A program made the position numbers and the translations under genes. The notes beneath the pieces are model-generated. The model did no database searches. It saw only the letters and a list, made by a program, of their open reading frames with translations, and had not been told where the DNA came from. Below, piece after piece: positions 59,850 to 64,000 of a DNA stretch of 64,000 nt. The stretch is from assembly GCA_025890175.1 (NCBI GenBank), contig JANPYM010000010.1, forward strand, positions 339,498 to 403,497. The letters are read 5' to 3'. The DNA is from Ciborinia camelliae. Taxonomy: Eukaryota > Ascomycota > Leotiomycetes > Helotiales > Sclerotiniaceae. Position 1 is the stretch's first letter. Each line of letters begins with the position of its first letter.

Positions 59850-61542
59850 ATAATATAAGTCGTGACGCACAAGGTGTCCAAGACGCTCGGAAGTCGTGCC
59901 TCGTGCCTCGTTACCTCGTAAGGATCCATGCTCAAGTTCCTCGAGTCATCAATGCTGAAGTTAGGTAACTCATGGCTCAAATTTACCTCCCTACCTACCT
60001 ATAGGCTCAATCGCAGAGATGCCGGTCGTTGCTTCAGGTTACAGTAAGTGGAGGGGATTAGTCAGCAGGGTTAGGTTCATAAGCTTAAGTACCTAGTATA
60101 GGCAGTGTTGCCCTTAGAGGTATGGTGCATGGTTCAGTGGTAGAGCTCTCCATTTTAATTCTAAGCTATTTTCTGTTACCTTACCTTACCAGAAAACAGG
60201 TGAATCTGTACGGCAGGTTTAGCTTCATTTTAGCGTGGCTTCAGAAAGCATTTACTAATTAAGCTGCCACTTTCGTAGTCTAATACAACCCAGAGCATCT
60301 TCTTCAACCCACTTGCAGTTCAGTTTTCTTACCTTAACAAGAGATGGAAAGTTGAACCAATAGGAAAATTTCCCATTCCCATCTAGCTTTTTTTTTTCCT
60401 TTTTTTTTGAAACATTGGTTGATATGGTATGTGATATAGATCTAGATATGGATGGTTAAAGATTTAGATTTGAAATTTTGTATTATTGTATCACTGAATA
60501 CCTAGGACTGGGACTATGACTATGACTTCATTTGTCTCTGAATCATTAATGGCCCCTCCGGGGCTTTATTATTTGTAGGTAGTAGGTACCTATGGATTAT
60601 TCCGGACCCCGAAACCGAAACCGAAACCGAACCCGAGGTCTTTAGGAAGGTAGGCAGTTATATCTATATAGCCCTGGTTATTATATTGTATGGCTACTCC
60701 TTCTCATACTCGAGTACTTCCAGATTCATCAGCGAACCTAAAACCCACGCCATAAAATCTCCCATCTCCAATACCACAACTTCCTACTGCTTATCACTCA
60801 CCCCTCGAATCTCGAATCGAGATTCACCCACCCAGTGCACCCACGCATATACACATACATTACAAAATACATTACAGAGTAGGTACTCACATTACACTAT
60901 ATTATAAAACATCTTCCGAAGTCTTTCTTCTCGATTTTTGCAAAACTTTGCATAAGATGAGGTCGGGGATCATTGATATTTAGGTTATATATATTATATG
61001 TAGGTAAGTAGGTACATAGGTACTATTGATATATTGATATAAAGTAGTTCTACATACACTAGCTTAGTCATCGAGCTAGGTTCTATGGAATCAGAGATTA
61101 GAACTTAGCTCGATACACAACAATACAATGTTTAATAGGTACTATACCCCTCTCCCCCTCTTCCGCACCCACCAAAGAAATCAATCAAGCTTTTCATCAA
61201 GCTTTTTATCTATTGATCTATTGATCCATATATCCGCTCCCGTCTCCCGTCTCCCGTTCGTCCCTTGAAACTAAACTCTCATATCCGGACATACTCGATA
61301 CTCGATACTCAAAGCGAGAAACGAGAAGTTAAGTTTTTGGTAATTGCTTATTTACTGCTTATTTATATACCATCTGTATCTCTATATGATTTTGTGATAT
61401 TTTCGTCCGCGGCGGGCGGTGATGTGATGGGATATGAGGCGAGGCGAGGCGAGGTGAGATTTTTATTTAGACGTCGGGACTTAGATATGAATTATAGATT
61501 TAAATGATATCTATATACCCAAATTGGTATATGGATAAATAG

Positions 61543-61565
61543 ATCGATAGATAGATAGATAGATT
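61543..61565. repeat. (GATA)n microsatellite
   Basis: About five GATA units after ATCGATA, followed by TTGG. Confidence 0.8.
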
Positions 61566-62199
61566 GGTTTTTTAATACTTGCATACTAGGGAATTTTTTC
61601 CATATAATTCCAGACTGAGTCTGGCATCTTCTTCTAAATACTCGTATGGTATGTTTGTCCGCCCATATAATTAAAGAGTACAATGTATATAGGATATATA
61701 GGTACCTACAAGACATACATACGTACCTAGGTTCTATATAAGTTCATGCAACACAGGACAATTGTACAAGAAAGAGGGAAGAAGGAAGAAGGAAGAAGGA
61801 AGTCTTCATCCATCATCCATCATTCTTCACCAGTCAGTCTAGACTCTAGATTCTATCTACCCGATACGATACCTACAGGCTATATTCATAGTAAGTCAAT
61901 CTTACATGAGAACTCCACACAACTTCCCAAGGACCTAGACTCTCACATCTTACAACTTCAGACTCCAATAACCATAACCATTCCCGTTCTAGGCCCAGGC
62001 GGATCGGATTGGATTTTTTTCATGCAAAGATAGGTACCTATGAATTGATTAAGAAATTTCCTTTCTTTTTTTACACGATATACTCTACTGGTATGGTTTT
62101 ATAAATCTCATTCATTGGCTATATATGCTAGGGATATTTTTACTCCTGCTTTTACTGTACATCTATCTAGGTACCTCTACCTCTTTCTACCTAAGGGAG

Positions 62200-64000
62200 A
62201 ACGGCATATGGAAAATTATATATATATGTATATATATAGATACCTTAGTAAAGGTACCAGGTATTAAGAAACCGTTAATATACTATATTTATTATAAAAA
62301 GTTGTATTTGAAAATTATAAATTATAATTTCGAAAATAAATTATATATATAAAAATAAATAATTTATAAATATAAATTATATATAAATATAAATAGTATT
62401 TTATTATAAATCGTATTTATACAATAAAAATAATATATATACAAATAAATTGTAAATAAATAAAAACTATATATAAACAAAAATTGTATATATTAATAAA
62501 CAATATATAAAATATAAATTATATTTATAAAAATATAATATTTATTTAAATATTATATTCAATAAAAAATAATATTTTAATTGAAAAACTGTATTTTAAT
62601 TAAAATATTGTTTTTAAACCTAAATATTGTTTTTGAATTAAAATATTGTTTTTAAATCTAATATTGTTTTTGAATAAAAAACTATATTTTAAAATAAACA
62701 ATTTTATATTAATAATAATATATTTGTATTTATTGTATAAATATTAAAATAATTTTAATATTATAAATTATATATATGTTAAAAAATAATATATAAAAAC
62801 AAATTATATAAATAAGAATTCAATTAATTCTCAAATCATTATTATAAATATTAAATATTATTATTTTTTAAATTAATTTTTTAATTAATATATTAATTAT
62901 TTAAATAAATAAATAAATAAATATCGATATCTAAATAATAAATATATTATATTTTATGTTTATTAATAATTATTTTTCTTTTTTTTTTTTTTTATTAATT
63001 TAATTATTATTTTTTTTTTTTTAATATTTATCCTTTTTTATCCTTCCCTTTTTATTCTTTTTCTTTTATCCTTCCCCTTTTATTTATTTTTTTTTATTTT
63101 TTATTTTTTATCCATCCCCTCCTATTCATCCCCTTTTATTCTTTTTTTCCTATTCTTTCCCTTTTATTTGTTCCCTTTTATTTTATTTTTTTTATCCTTT
63201 CTCTTTTATCTATTCCCTCCTATTCTTCCCCTCCTATCCATCCCCTTTTATCCTTTTTTTTTTTTTTTTATCTCTTTTATCTTTGATATTTTTATTTTTA
63301 TATAAAAAAACAAATAAATAATATTGAAATAAAAATTATTATTAATAATGTTATAACAAAGATTGTAAAAATATATATAATTATAAATGTTTTTGCAAAT
63401 ATTATAAAAATATATATAATCGTAAATGTTTTTGCAAAAATTGTAAAAATTGTAAAAATATATATAAATAAAAATATTATAATAAAAATTAAAAAATTTA
63501 TAAAAATATATATAAAAAAAAAAATTAAAAAAATATTAAATAAATAAATAATTTAATTATTTAAATAAATTTAATTATTTAAAAATATTTTATTATTTTA
63601 AAAATTTATTTAGTTATTAAACATTTAATTTTGCAATATATTTATAATTGATTTTTTTGAATAAATTATTAATTATTATTATATTTGTTTTTTAATAATA
63701 TAAATACTGTTTATATAAACAAATTTGGTTTAAAAAATTGGGCTATATAATTTTTGAGGATAATAATTATTTAATATTTTAATTTTTGAAATATTTAAAA
63801 TCTTTACAATTATTAAATATTTTATATTTATTTATTTATTTATTTATATTTTTTTTTTTATATTTTTTAATATTATTTTATTTTTATTTTTAATTAATAA
63901 ATTATATAATATATAAATATTTAAATATCTAAATATTTATTATATTTTTTAAATATTTATTAAATAAATAATATATACATATTTTATTTATTTTAAATAT
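62200..64000. repeat. Extreme A+T block, runs off the window end
   Basis: From about 62210 the DNA becomes nearly only A and T with short AAATTATATA, TTAATTA and AAATAAAT words, and has no ORF with meaning. It is interrupted at 62984-63290 by a T/C-only tract with a repeating TTTTATCC(C/A)TTCCC-like unit. The start is abrupt. This fits a RIP-mutated repeat island, or a centromere- or telomere-proximal A/T block; no telomeric TTAGGG array is visible. Confidence 0.75.
62984..63290. repeat. Pyrimidine tract with ~20 bp degenerate repeat unit
   Basis: About 300 bp with few G and few isolated A. Units of the type CCCTTTTATYC(T) recur roughly every 15-25 bp (for example CCTTCCCCTTTTATT, CATCCCCTTTTATTC, TTCCCTTTTATTTG, CATCCCCTTTTATCC). 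Confidence 0.75.

Larger units (their letters stand above)
54453..62199. other. 7.7 kb gene desert of palindromes and microsatellites
   Basis: No ORF shows coding character on either strand; the longer frames are translated repeats. The stretch is dominated by the tetranucleotide words CCTA/TAGG, often as CCTACCTAGGTAGG-type palindromes (for example near 55799, 56038, 56723, 58656, 58871, 58975, 59145), plus microsatellites listed separately. No tRNA or rRNA recognised apart from a lone A-box-like word near 60130. Confidence 0.6.

Noticed and set aside
50215..61740. Repeated CCTA/TAGG arrays considered as a CRISPR or telomere array
   Set aside because: Units are 4 bp without unique spacers, the organism is eukaryotic, and the unit is not a TTAGGG-type telomere repeat.

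Overview
The window looks like nuclear DNA of a filamentous ascomycete (Pezizomycotina). Genes carry short introns of about 50-130 bp with GTAAGT/GTATGT-type donors, CTAAC/CTGAC branch sites and CAG/TAG acceptors. Recognisable products are eukaryotic and fungal: COQ1, a Vma12-type V-ATPase assembly factor, ECO1, a Reb1-like Myb factor and a fungal mitochondrial AAA protein. A Leotiomycete (Sclerotiniaceae-like) source is my inference from general style only; no species was established. All gene models were spliced by eye, and the joins listed preserve the reading frame.

Region 1 (1-26 kb) is accessory. It holds seven genes without an assigned function. At least five (202-2190, 5581-6375, 10206-10706, 15531-17417, 22200-25576) share one divergent module: block A, Tyr-rich then D-W...LN-x-W-R...I-x-R; block B, a Myb/SANT-like WT-x-x-E...DW-x-x-V...N-x-x-F; and in some a block C, R-T/S-x-x-x-L. 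One carries an AT-hook and several have basic tails, so a nuclear DNA- or chromatin-associated role is plausible but unproven. Two further genes (10851-11701, 12966-14326) may be distant relatives of each other. Between the genes lie inverted-repeat elements: a ~2 kb element with ~180 bp diverged TIRs (2802-4794), a 464 bp TA-flanked Tc1/mariner-like element with an almost pure A/T interior (19711-20174), and a 347 bp MITE-like element inside an intron (23545-23891).

Region 2 (26-34 kb) is a gene-poor stretch followed by a four-exon minus-strand gene for a large, mostly disordered 1539-residue protein with repeated basic/serine motifs and a G-rich last exon.

Region 3 (35.9-54.5 kb) is the conserved core: a mitochondrial P-loop ATPase, the Reb1-like factor, a low-complexity hypothetical protein, a small coiled-coil candidate, VMA12 and COQ1 diverging from a 333 bp shared promoter, and ECO1 cohesin acetyltransferase.

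Region 4 (54.5-64 kb) has no convincing gene. It is packed with CCTACCTA/TAGGTAGG palindromic words, many microsatellites and a polypyrimidine tract. From about 62.2 kb it turns into an almost pure A+T block interrupted by another pyrimidine tract, running off the end. This fits a RIP-degraded repeat island or another heterochromatic block.
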